Origin: Acidobacteriota bacterium
Lineage (GTDB): Bacteria; Acidobacteriota; Blastocatellia; Pyrinomonadales; Pyrinomonadaceae
Reading direction: 5' to 3'
Length of the DNA stretch: 64,000 nucleotides
NCBI GenBank assembly: GCA_016715115.1
Contig: JADKBM010000004.1
Span: forward strand, 1,054,001-1,118,000
Both the position numbers and the translations under genes were made by a program. The notes under the pieces were generated by a model that saw only the letters and a program-made list of their open reading frames with translations, was not told the DNA's origin and searched no databases. This document shows positions 43,896 through 52,084 of the stretch, one piece after another (the stretch's first letter is position 1; each line of letters opens with the position of its first letter).

Positions 43896-45179
43896 TTACT
43901 GTTGTCCCGCTTGGGGTTTCTCAGCAATGAACAACTTACCGCCTGAAGGCAAAATGTAACCGTTCTTTCCGACCAAAAGTTCATCGAACGAACCGACCTT
44001 TTTCAAACGCATCGCGCTCGTCTCGCTTTCGTCCAATAATGTCACGATCCTAATATCGAACCGTTCCGCTTTCTCAAGTAGACTCCACGCCGTCTGACCG
44101 TTGACCTCGTATCCGTCGCGAAGAAGTTCGGCCAAACGCATAGAGTTCGCCGCGTTGAACCATTTCAGAAAATCCGGTCTTCCAAGCCCTTCAACGCACT
44201 CAGCGATCAGAACGATCGTTCCGCCGTCCCGGCAGGCCCGTGACGCGGCTTCGAGAGTCTTATGAGCTTGGATCATATTCAGATCGAACGGAGAACCACC
44301 GCAACTCGCGATGACAACGTCGCGTCTTTCATTGATCGAAACCGTGTGATCCGCTGCGAACGTCTCGCAACCCGTGCGATGCGATTCTTTCCAATCTCCG
44401 CAGAAGACCTCGATCGCTTCTCCGTGATCGTTGACGATCGTATTGATCGCAAACGAGGGCGCCACGTTTGACGCGACCTCGAGAAACGCCTCGTGAACCG
44501 GGTTTCGGTCGAGTAATCCGGGTCCGACCCCTTCCCGGCGCGTTAACTTATCGAAATCGAACGCCAATCGATGGGTCGCGGCGATCGTCCGCGCCGAAGC
44601 AAGACCGGGACAAACGAGTTTGCGTCCGCCGGTGAATCCGGCGAAATAATGAAACGCGATGCCGCCGACAAGAATAATATGGTCGTTGTCGACCAAGGCG
44701 CGGTTTAGTTCGACCGGTTCATTTCCGATCTCACCGAAACTCACGAACTTATCCGAATCGAAACCCGCGAGCTGCATAAGATCGCGAGCGTTGTGATCTA
44801 GAGTTTTGATTCGCTGGAAAATAAACGGAGTGAGAAGTTTTCGCTTTTCCTCGGGAGTGACTCTTCGATGGATTCCGGTCGCAAAAATGATGCTGATCTC
44901 GTACGGCGCGGTCCCGTTGGCGATAAGACGTCGAACAAGCAGATTAACGATCGAATCGCAGGCCGTCGACCGCGTAGCGTCGGGAACGACGATCAGGACC
45001 GACTCGCCCGGACCAACGATTTCCTCGAGCGCCGGCGAACCGATCGGCTGATCAAGACTCGCCCCGATCTGAGCGTCGGACAAGGGGTTGGCCTCGGAAA
45101 CGCGTCCGAGAACCTCGAAATCCTCCTCCGGGGCGTCAAAGGAAAATTGAGAATTTCCATACCGAACGCTGAAATGCAT
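43896..45179 (-). CDS. LarA-like nickel-pincer racemase family protein
   Basis: 427 residues. DUF2088/LarA family: VPDATRSTACD, ATGIHRRVTPEE (H104), GGIAFHYFAGFTGGRKLVCPG with H177 and K187, ATHRLAF (H203), and the C-terminal CGGSPFDLNMIQAHKTLEAA. The set H-H-K-H matches the residues that hold the nickel-pincer cofactor in LarA (Lys is the attachment site). Real substrate (lactate or another 2-hydroxy acid) is unknown. It starts four bases after the CDF transporter stop, so it is co-transcribed. Cofactor genes larB/C/E are not in this window. Confidence 0.85.
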   Translation of the reverse strand: MHFSVRYGNSQFSFDAPEEDFEVLGRVSEANPLSDAQIGASLDQPIGSPALEEIVGPGESVLIVVPDATRSTACDSIVNLLVRRLIANGTAPYEISIIFATGIHRRVTPEEKRKLLTPFIFQRIKTLDHNARDLMQLAGFDSDKFVSFGEIGNEPVELNRALVDNDHIILVGGIAFHYFAGFTGGRKLVCPGLASARTIAATHRLAFDFDKLTRREGVGPGLLDRNPVHEAFLEVASNVAPSFAINTIVNDHGEAIEVFCGDWKESHRTGCETFAADHTVSINERRDVVIASCGGSPFDLNMIQAHKTLEAASRACRDGGTIVLIAECVEGLGRPDFLKWFNAANSMRLAELLRDGYEVNGQTAWSLLEKAERFDIRIVTLLDESETSAMRLKKVGSFDELLVGKNGYILPSGGKLFIAEKPQAGQQ

Positions 45180-45183
45180 AGAA

Positions 45184-46146
45184 TCAGTTGGAGTGATTGG
45201 CAGACTTCACCTTCAGTTCAGATTCGAAACAATTCGAGCCTGAAAAGCAAAGGTGGGATTCGGCCGAGTCATCATCCGGAGTTTCCATTTGAATAGTAAG
45301 ATGATCGATCCCGAAGTCGTCGTGGAGCCGCGTTCTCAACGCTGCGAGGAGGTCCTTCTGCGACACGGAGTCGTCGTGAATGATGTGAACGCTCAAAGCC
45401 TCGATCCCCGAAGTGATCGTCCAAACGTGCAGGTCGTGAACGTCCTTAACATTCTCGGTTTGCCTGATCGACTCTTCTACCGCCGCAAGATTGATATGCG
45501 ACGGCGTACCTTCGAGCAGAACGTTTACAGATTCACGTATCAGATTCCAAGCGCTGTAAATGATGATCAGACTGATAAGAAGACTGCCGACCGCATCGGC
45601 CCAATTCCAACCGAATGCAACGATCAACACGCCTGCAATGATCGCCGCGACCGAACCAAGCGCATCTCCGACAACGTGAAGCCAGGCTCCGCGTAGATTA
45701 AGGTCGTGTTGATGATCGCCGTGCAGTAGAGCAGCGCAGACCAGATTAACGATCAATCCTCCGACCGCGATCAACGTTAGCTCAATTCCTTTTATCGGAG
45801 GCGGGGATGAGAATCGTTCGACCGCTTCGTAGATCACAAACAGGGAGATAGAAACCAACGCGATGCCGTTAACAAACGCCGAAAGTATTTCAAGCCGATA
45901 ATAACCGAACGTTTTCTGAGGCGTCGCCGGACGGGAAGCGAACCATATCGCGGCGATAGTCAGAGACATCGCCGCCACGTCGGTGAACATATGGCCGGCA
46001 TCGGCGAGCAATGCGAGCGAATTGGCGAACCAACCTCCGACCGCTTCGGCGAGCATATAGACAAACGTCAGCCCAAGCGCGAGTTTCAGTTTCGTAATGC
46101 TCCGCGCATCGCGTCTGCCGTTCGAATGTGTATGTGTGTGGCTGAT
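45184..46146 (-). CDS. Cation diffusion facilitator metal transporter, non-standard start
   Basis: About 320 residues if translation begins at ATC 46146-46144, or 290 from ATG at 46056. Zn/Co/Ni export family: the metal-site ALLADAGHMFTDVAAM in TM2 and GDALGSVAAI-type HVVGDALGSVAAI in TM5, six helices, and the soluble C-terminal domain (VHDLHVWTITSGIEALSVHI). The first ATG would remove TM1. Upstream, the same frame reads SHTHTHSNGRRDARSITKLK and LALGLTFVY, the normal His-rich N-terminus with part of TM1, preceded by ATC where ATG is expected and then by no standard start before a stop. Either a rare ATC start or a start-codon substitution or error. Confidence 0.85.
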   Translation of the reverse strand: MSHTHTHSNGRRDARSITKLKLALGLTFVYMLAEAVGGWFANSLALLADAGHMFTDVAAMSLTIAAIWFASRPATPQKTFGYYRLEILSAFVNGIALVSISLFVIYEAVERFSSPPPIKGIELTLIAVGGLIVNLVCAALLHGDHQHDLNLRGAWLHVVGDALGSVAAIIAGVLIVAFGWNWADAVGSLLISLIIIYSAWNLIRESVNVLLEGTPSHINLAAVEESIRQTENVKDVHDLHVWTITSGIEALSVHIIHDDSVSQKDLLAALRTRLHDDFGIDHLTIQMETPDDDSAESHLCFSGSNCFESELKVKSANHSN

Positions 46147-46161
46147 AGGGCAAAACCGAGA

Positions 46162-46198
46162 ACCTGGAAGTCGGAGCGGCGCACGGCGACTTCCAGGT
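46162..46198. terminator. 12-bp perfect hairpin between the nuclease and CDF genes
   Basis: ACCTGGAAGTCG (46162-46173) pairs perfectly with CGACTTCCAGGT (46187-46198) around a 13-base loop. It lies directly downstream of the nuclease stop and just before the CDF frame. No good T run follows in the minus direction, so it may be a pause, an mRNA stabiliser or an element controlling CDF translation. Confidence 0.55.
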
Positions 46199-46209
46199 CC
46201 AAGCTTCGT

Positions 46210-47970
46210 TTACTGTGTATCTCGGCGCCGTTCGATTATCTCCTGTGTGTTCTTGGGAACATTCGAGAAGAAATTGTGACCGGTGAGCGCTTCGACCGCT
46301 TTCACGGTCGTACGGAACTGGCGCCACGGCGTACTGGCCGTAACCGGAGGCTGATTGGGAACGACGATAGCGATCGTCCGCGTTGCTTTGTTGACGCGCT
46401 GCAGATCGTTGGTTCCGTTCGGAATGATCAGCACAACTTTCCAGGTAACTTGGGGGACGACGATCCTTCCGGCGGCGATCGTTCCGGCATTGCCCTGGCC
46501 GCCGGAAAAGATGTAAAGCTCGTTGCCCTGATCCGCAACCGTCCGACAATAATTTTCGAAGTCGTTCCAAGGACCCTGGTTGTTAGCCGGAAGTTGAGGA
46601 ACAAAGTTCGTCATCAGGAATGTCGCCGAATTGTCGGGAATCGAACGCGTCCGGTCACCGGAAGGGCACATATGGCCGCGATCGTAACCCGATCCCGAAT
46701 AATCGTTATCCTGAACCTGATACCAACCCGCCGGAACCGCCGGATCACCGCGATAGTCGTCCTGACGCGGTGCGGTGCCGACCCAAGTGCTGTCAAGCCG
46801 CCACGCCACCCAATTCGGAGTCGCCGTCGCGCGGCTGTACGAGAGCGAATACTGAGCCTTCTGCATCAGGTAGTTGTTTTCATTTGCAATGTCGGGAGTT
46901 GCGCCGCTTGGGTTACCCAAAATCAGAGGATCTTCATCCGGAAGAGGCGCGTTGATCGTCAAATTCTGATTCAGGTTCACCGACCGGGCCTGCGCGTCCG
47001 ACGCAACCGCAGTGACGATTCTCGACCCGCCGGAAGTTCCGGGCGGGACCGTAGCGAGAAACGAAAACACGTTGTCGTTGGGCGTTACATCGCCGTTCGT
47101 GCCGTTATCAAAAAATGTCTGGGAAGCAGAACCGCCGATGTCCGAAAGGTTTCCGACAACAGTGATTCCCGTACTCGGCGGCGAAGTTGCCGGAATCACT
47201 GAAACCGTCAAAAGTGTATTTCCGCCGGGCGTAATGGTCGCGGGATTGGCCTGAATTCCCGCCTGGAGATTTCCTCCGAGGTTGCACGAATTAGCGGGAG
47301 TTGCGATATTTCTCGGTGCCGGGGCTCCTGATACGAAATCATTGAGATTGTTGTCCGTATCGGTGCAACCGCCGCCGTTTCGACGGATCGCGGTCGTTGC
47401 GGTGAGATCAACCGCACGCGTTCCTTCAAAACAACTGGCGGTAGCTCCATAACCAACCAGATCGACGATTGTCGGGTCTACCGGACACGTCGAAGCCGGA
47501 AGCCTGACCGTCGAATTGACCAATGCGAGTTTGCCGGTCGTGCTCGAAAGATTCGGGATAAACGTGTTTCCGGCATTGTTTGTGACCGCCGGAGCGATCA
47601 GGTCAGGCGTCGGCAACGCAGCGCCAGTGGCACCGCCCGAAGCATACTGAATCAAATAATACTGTCCGGGCTGAAGCGTAACGTTACCGAGCGGCGTCAC
47701 CAAAAACTCGGTGCCGCCGAACGAAGCATACTGCGTCGACCAACCGCTCAGGCTGACGGGCGAATTTCCACGATTGAAGATCTCAACGAAATCGTTTGTG
47801 TACTGCGCGCCCGTCAATCCGCCGCCTCCGTAGATCTGGCTGATCACCAAATTCGGAGAAACGAACGAATCTCCGTCACGCGCCTCGACAGACCTGTCAA
47901 AACCTGAACCGAATGCGAAAAAAAGAGCAAGCGCTACAACGCCTGAAAAACCAAAAGAAATATTCTTCAT
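46210..47970 (-). CDS. Exported NucA-type DNA/RNA non-specific endonuclease with lamin-tail domain
   Basis: About 586 residues. Signal peptide at MKNISFGFSGVVALALFFAFG. An N-terminal lamin-tail domain (LVISQIYGGGG ... DFVEIFNRGNSPVSLSGWS), a middle immunoglobulin-like region (LLTVSVIPATSPP), then the DNA/RNA nuclease domain with the active-site motif DRGHMCPSGDR near residue 430, plus NFVPQ and the NDFENYCR region. The conserved His and downstream Asn are present. AAGGAA six bases before ATG 47970 fixed the start; the longer frame from 48033 was rejected. Likely a secreted nutrient-scavenging or antagonistic nuclease. See the NuiA-like gene at 39350. Confidence 0.9.
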   Translation of the reverse strand: MKNISFGFSGVVALALFFAFGSGFDRSVEARDGDSFVSPNLVISQIYGGGGLTGAQYTNDFVEIFNRGNSPVSLSGWSTQYASFGGTEFLVTPLGNVTLQPGQYYLIQYASGGATGAALPTPDLIAPAVTNNAGNTFIPNLSSTTGKLALVNSTVRLPASTCPVDPTIVDLVGYGATASCFEGTRAVDLTATTAIRRNGGGCTDTDNNLNDFVSGAPAPRNIATPANSCNLGGNLQAGIQANPATITPGGNTLLTVSVIPATSPPSTGITVVGNLSDIGGSASQTFFDNGTNGDVTPNDNVFSFLATVPPGTSGGSRIVTAVASDAQARSVNLNQNLTINAPLPDEDPLILGNPSGATPDIANENNYLMQKAQYSLSYSRATATPNWVAWRLDSTWVGTAPRQDDYRGDPAVPAGWYQVQDNDYSGSGYDRGHMCPSGDRTRSIPDNSATFLMTNFVPQLPANNQGPWNDFENYCRTVADQGNELYIFSGGQGNAGTIAAGRIVVPQVTWKVVLIIPNGTNDLQRVNKATRTIAIVVPNQPPVTASTPWRQFRTTVKAVEALTGHNFFSNVPKNTQEIIERRRDTQ

Positions 47971-48057
47971 CAACCGTTCCTTACAATCAAAATAACCGGG
48001 CGGGGAAAGTTTAATTTGTAGCACAAAAAACAACGCATAAAAAGGCGAACCGAATAA

Positions 48058-51000
48058 CTACGGGACAAAAATAGACGGCACGGCTACGTCTCCCGCCTGA
48101 CCGAAGGCAACGGAGAACGTGGAACCCGAAGATCCGATGTAGTACCAAACTCCCGATGAAGGGCGGTAAAACCCGATATCTCTGACTCCGTCACCATCAA
48201 AGTCCGCTTGAAGCGGCTTGTCGTCCGGCAGACCGAATTGGGTAGTCGAAAATCCGGTTGCACTCTTCAGCTGGTACCAAATTCGTTGCGACGGCCGGAA
48301 CAGGCTCAGGTCTGTCCGTCCGTCACCGTCAAAATCCCCGGGTACCGGCCGGTCGCCATTTACTCCGAAATTCTCGATTCTCACTGTCCCGGAAGCGCTT
48401 TGATATATGTACCAAACGCCCGTCGAAGGGCGAAACACGGCGACATCCGCCTTTTGATCGCCGTCATAGTCCGCCTGAACCGTAAGATCTCCGCTCAGTC
48501 CGAATCTCTCGATGCGAACGAGCGAATCCGAACTCTTGAGGATGTACCAAACCCCGTCGGAAGGTCGAAAAACCGCTATGTCAGACTTGCCGTCGCCATC
48601 GTAATCGGCTGGCGTCGGAACGTCCGAAGCAAGTCCAAAGTTGATAGCCGAGATCGAGTTGCCGACGCTCCCGAGTATGAACCAGGTTCGGGTCGATGAT
48701 CTGAAAACTGCGAGGTCGGTTTTTCCGTCGCCGTCATAATCGGAATTTACCGGCAAATCGCCAACGCTTCCCCACGAGTTGTTCGACGGGGAATCATTCG
48801 AACTGCGGCGAACAAAAAAGTCAGGTTCTGCCGGATTATCGCTCGGCCGGAAGAGACTGAGATCGGTCCGTCCGTCGCCCTCGAAATCGAACGGAGCGCG
48901 CCTCGCGGCCGTCGCGCAATCGCATACATAGCCGTCCGTGACCGAAATGTTGTCGATAAACTGTCCCGTCCGGAACGTTCCGATATCGGTTCCGACCCGC
49001 CAGCGCAACTGCACGTTGTTGCCGGCTGCGGACGGCGGCAGTTTCGCCTTCGACGTGATCCACTCAGAAATCTGATTTACTCCGCTGCGTCCCGACCAAC
49101 CGCGGCGGCCCGCCAGCGGATTAGAGCAGCACGAGTCGATCACGCCGTCGTAGCCGCCGGTAAGGAACGCACCGCCCGCGGTTTCGATATCCTGCCAAAC
49201 GCCGGCGCCGATCTTGATCTCGAGCACCGAACCGTCATAGAGCCGATTGCGAAGAAACGTCGTTTCGAGTTCGTACCAGTTTCTGAACTCAAGCTCTGCA
49301 TTTGGCGAAACAACGGGAAATCCCGGTGAAACAAGTTCGTTGAGTCCGATTTGATTCGGATCGGGTGAAAACGCCGAGTTCGGCGGCGATTGGATCTGGT
49401 TGACCGACGTCGTCCAGTTCTGCTGCGCCCCGGTCGCGGACGTCGTCCAACCGACCGGAAGCGCCGGTGAATTCGCCGAATCAAAATTCTCGGAAAAAGC
49501 CAACCTCGTGCGGCCGGCACGGATCGGGATCGTGACCGTTCCGAGATCCTCGGCTCCGTCGTTCAGGCTGAACGTCAAAACAATTTCCGCGCCGCAGTTC
49601 AAGTTTGGAGATGCGGTAAAGGTAAATGGCCGGGCGACACTTGGTCCGCCAGGCGGTAGCGCGCCAAAGTTCTGGCCTGCTCCCGGGTTAATTATGCCGC
49701 CGGACTGTTGAAGTACGGCAAAAAGGTTTGAAGTCGCGCTCGCCCCGGCGTTGCGAAAGGCAATGTTCATCGTGACGGTTTCGCCGGGTTCGACGGCGTT
49801 GTTTACGGCACAGCTTTCGGCAGCGATCTCGACGCCGGAATTCTCCAGAACGGCGATCGGTTGGAGCGAGAAGTTCTCGACAATGGTCCCGCCTCCGGAC
49901 GCCGAAACGCTTCTGGTAACCGATCGAAAACCTCTTGCCGACGCACGAAGTTCGTAGCTCGCGCCCGGGATGACGAGAAGTTCGGCGTAATTGCCCAATG
50001 CGTTGGTCGAGCGCGAATAAACCGAATCTGCCGTGATCGTCGCGCCTTCGATCGGCTGTCCGTTCGCGGCGTTGGTTACCGTTCCGGCGATCCTCGTTCT
50101 CACGTCATCGACGCATTCCGAAAAACGAAACTTTCCGATTCGGGTCAGCCAACCGAAATCGCTCTCTTCCTGGCTCTCCAGACTATAGTATTGATTCGTG
50201 ATCCAAAACGAACAGTCGTCGACCGGATCGACACTGAGACCGCTGTAGTCTCCCCATCTAAACCCGAAAGCCGTTTGAACTCCCGTTCCGATCATCAGAT
50301 CCGACGGTATTCTGAATGTCCCGGGCGTTTCGGTCGCCAACCTTCCGGTGTAACTGATCGCCGGCTTTTTTGCTTCGTTGCTCGAACTATATCCGACAGC
50401 GAGGTTTCCCTGATGATCTTGCGCCGCGGCACCCATAAATCTGGACGTTTCGACGCTCCCGATCGTCGCGGCTTCGGAGACGGCAAACGGCTGGAACGGC
50501 GGAACGGAAAGCAGATTTCGCCGAAATTCGTAGAGCCGGACCCCGGCGCGATAGGTTTGGTTCGCGGGCGTGACGCGTACCGTTTGATTGAAGACCAACG
50601 AATCGAATGCGCCGAAGTTTCGGTAGGCGACGCGGTACATCAGACGGTCACTTTGTGAGTCAAGCTTTTCACCCGGCGTCGGCTGCGCTATGTCTTCACG
50701 GCCCGCCGGGCTCGTCGGGTCGAAGGGCGCGACCGCGATCGGACTTTCGGGACGCTCGGAAAACGTCGAGTTTTCGGGATTGACGAAATCGGCTTTGAAA
50801 TCGAAAAGCCTGATCGCGTCGGCCGCTTCCTGATACTCGGTCGCCGTGTAGCCGACAAAAATATTCGCGGCTCCGGCCGGCGGCGCGCGCAGTCCGTCAA
50901 GATCTGACGGAAGCAGACCGCCGATTCTAAGTGTCGTCGGTGACGCGAGGTCGAAATAGATGTAACTGGCCGTTGGATCGCCATTCAACAGCTTGGACCG

Positions 51001-51816
51001 GTCGAAGGCGAAGACTCCGCTGCCCGCGTAATCGCTGCCGACGAACTCGTCGGTTGACATATAGTACCCGTCCGTCCAGACTCCGAACTTCGCATAGTCA
51101 TTGAGTTTGACGTTCGGCATCACAAACTCGTATATGAAATACTCGCCGGTCGGATCACCGGTCTTCGAGATCGCGACCATTTGCCGGAACGGCGGTGCCT
51201 GTGTGCAGAATTGACTCAATATCCATCGATTGGCAAGCGGATCAAAAAGGACGATCGGATCGCCGTCGTTGCGCGTCGAGCACGGCGTTCCGAGAGGCGC
51301 GAACAGGCTGCTCAGCTTAAATGGCGGCGTCAGGGCGTTACCCGACTTGTCGAAGACCCTGACCAACAGGTTAACGGCCTGGACGTAATGATCGAATCCG
51401 ACATCCCCGACGGTGTCGGGCGGCAGAACGCGAAAACCGTAAGCAGCTGCGTTGTCATTTGAATTCAGACCCTCAAAGCTGAGCAGTGGGGCAGGCATCA
51501 GCAGCGAGGATTGATCGGCAAGTCTGTTGAGGCCGTCCTGAGGAGCGTTTTCGATCTGCTTGCGAAAGGGAAGATTGTTCGGGATTTCCAGCGCCTTCTC
51601 ATCCGCCGTCTTTTTGCCCGTAAGCGAACCGTCGGGAACGGCGGGCCCAAAACTGCTGACCCGCGGCGAAACGCCGGCGGCGGCGGCCCTCACGTTTTGA
51701 GGGTGAACCTCACCCAAACCATTTTGAGAATAAGTCCTTGTTTCGATCAGCCCGCCCAAGAAAATGATCGCTGAAATCACGGTGGCAATCGAAGTTAATT
51801 GAATCAAACGCCTCAT
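48058..51816 (-). CDS. Giant exported protein with six VCBS/FG-GAP-like repeats
   Basis: 1252 residues. N-terminal signal-type helix (IATVISAIIFLGGLIE), a beta-propeller-like catalytic-unknown region with LANRWILSQFC, KFGVWTDGYYMS and NHFGAFD-like strands (150-560), a carboxypeptidase-regulatory-like domain (TRIAGTVTNAANGQPIEGAT) near 570, a jelly-roll-like segment, and at the C-terminus six repeats of about 45 residues with (Y/F)DGDG(K/R)(T/S)D(L/I)AVFRPS...W(Y/F), ending at VPSIFVP. The DGDG parts bind calcium in such repeats. Found commonly in Acidobacteriota surface proteins. Role probably adhesion or scaffold. Confidence 0.85.
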   Translation of the reverse strand: MRRLIQLTSIATVISAIIFLGGLIETRTYSQNGLGEVHPQNVRAAAAGVSPRVSSFGPAVPDGSLTGKKTADEKALEIPNNLPFRKQIENAPQDGLNRLADQSSLLMPAPLLSFEGLNSNDNAAAYGFRVLPPDTVGDVGFDHYVQAVNLLVRVFDKSGNALTPPFKLSSLFAPLGTPCSTRNDGDPIVLFDPLANRWILSQFCTQAPPFRQMVAISKTGDPTGEYFIYEFVMPNVKLNDYAKFGVWTDGYYMSTDEFVGSDYAGSGVFAFDRSKLLNGDPTASYIYFDLASPTTLRIGGLLPSDLDGLRAPPAGAANIFVGYTATEYQEAADAIRLFDFKADFVNPENSTFSERPESPIAVAPFDPTSPAGREDIAQPTPGEKLDSQSDRLMYRVAYRNFGAFDSLVFNQTVRVTPANQTYRAGVRLYEFRRNLLSVPPFQPFAVSEAATIGSVETSRFMGAAAQDHQGNLAVGYSSSNEAKKPAISYTGRLATETPGTFRIPSDLMIGTGVQTAFGFRWGDYSGLSVDPVDDCSFWITNQYYSLESQEESDFGWLTRIGKFRFSECVDDVRTRIAGTVTNAANGQPIEGATITADSVYSRSTNALGNYAELLVIPGASYELRASARGFRSVTRSVSASGGGTIVENFSLQPIAVLENSGVEIAAESCAVNNAVEPGETVTMNIAFRNAGASATSNLFAVLQQSGGIINPGAGQNFGALPPGGPSVARPFTFTASPNLNCGAEIVLTFSLNDGAEDLGTVTIPIRAGRTRLAFSENFDSANSPALPVGWTTSATGAQQNWTTSVNQIQSPPNSAFSPDPNQIGLNELVSPGFPVVSPNAELEFRNWYELETTFLRNRLYDGSVLEIKIGAGVWQDIETAGGAFLTGGYDGVIDSCCSNPLAGRRGWSGRSGVNQISEWITSKAKLPPSAAGNNVQLRWRVGTDIGTFRTGQFIDNISVTDGYVCDCATAARRAPFDFEGDGRTDLSLFRPSDNPAEPDFFVRRSSNDSPSNNSWGSVGDLPVNSDYDGDGKTDLAVFRSSTRTWFILGSVGNSISAINFGLASDVPTPADYDGDGKSDIAVFRPSDGVWYILKSSDSLVRIERFGLSGDLTVQADYDGDQKADVAVFRPSTGVWYIYQSASGTVRIENFGVNGDRPVPGDFDGDGRTDLSLFRPSQRIWYQLKSATGFSTTQFGLPDDKPLQADFDGDGVRDIGFYRPSSGVWYYIGSSGSTFSVAFGQAGDVAVPSIFVP

Positions 51817-51892
51817 AAAACAAACATCGGACTTTGAAAGAATAATAGCAAAGTTGATTCAATATTCAACGATCCATATCGTTAAAAATTGT

Positions 51893-51921
51893 TTGCAATT
51901 TTCAACAATGTTTTCTATAGT
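51893..51921 (+). promoter_or_regulatory. Sigma70-type promoter for the SdrD_B-like gene
   Basis: TTGCAA (51893-51898), spacer of exactly 17, TATAGT (51916-51921). It lies in the 268-base divergent gap before the gene at 52085; AAGGAGC precedes that ATG. Confidence 0.55.
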
Positions 51922-52084
51922 GGTTATGCGGTCGCTCTCGGGCGGTCGTTTCTAAAACCCAACCAAACGGGATCTTCAGCTTTCTGTTCCTCTCTTCTGA
52001 CTCCAAAAATCATTGTGCAGACAGAGAAAACGCCGACTTTCGGGTCATTCCGTTCGCGCTGGATCTTCGTGATAAGGAGCTACG

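Noticed and set aside
45991..47202. 403-codon plus-strand frame
   Set aside because: Opposite the nuclease and CDF genes; low-complexity R/N-rich product with no domain.
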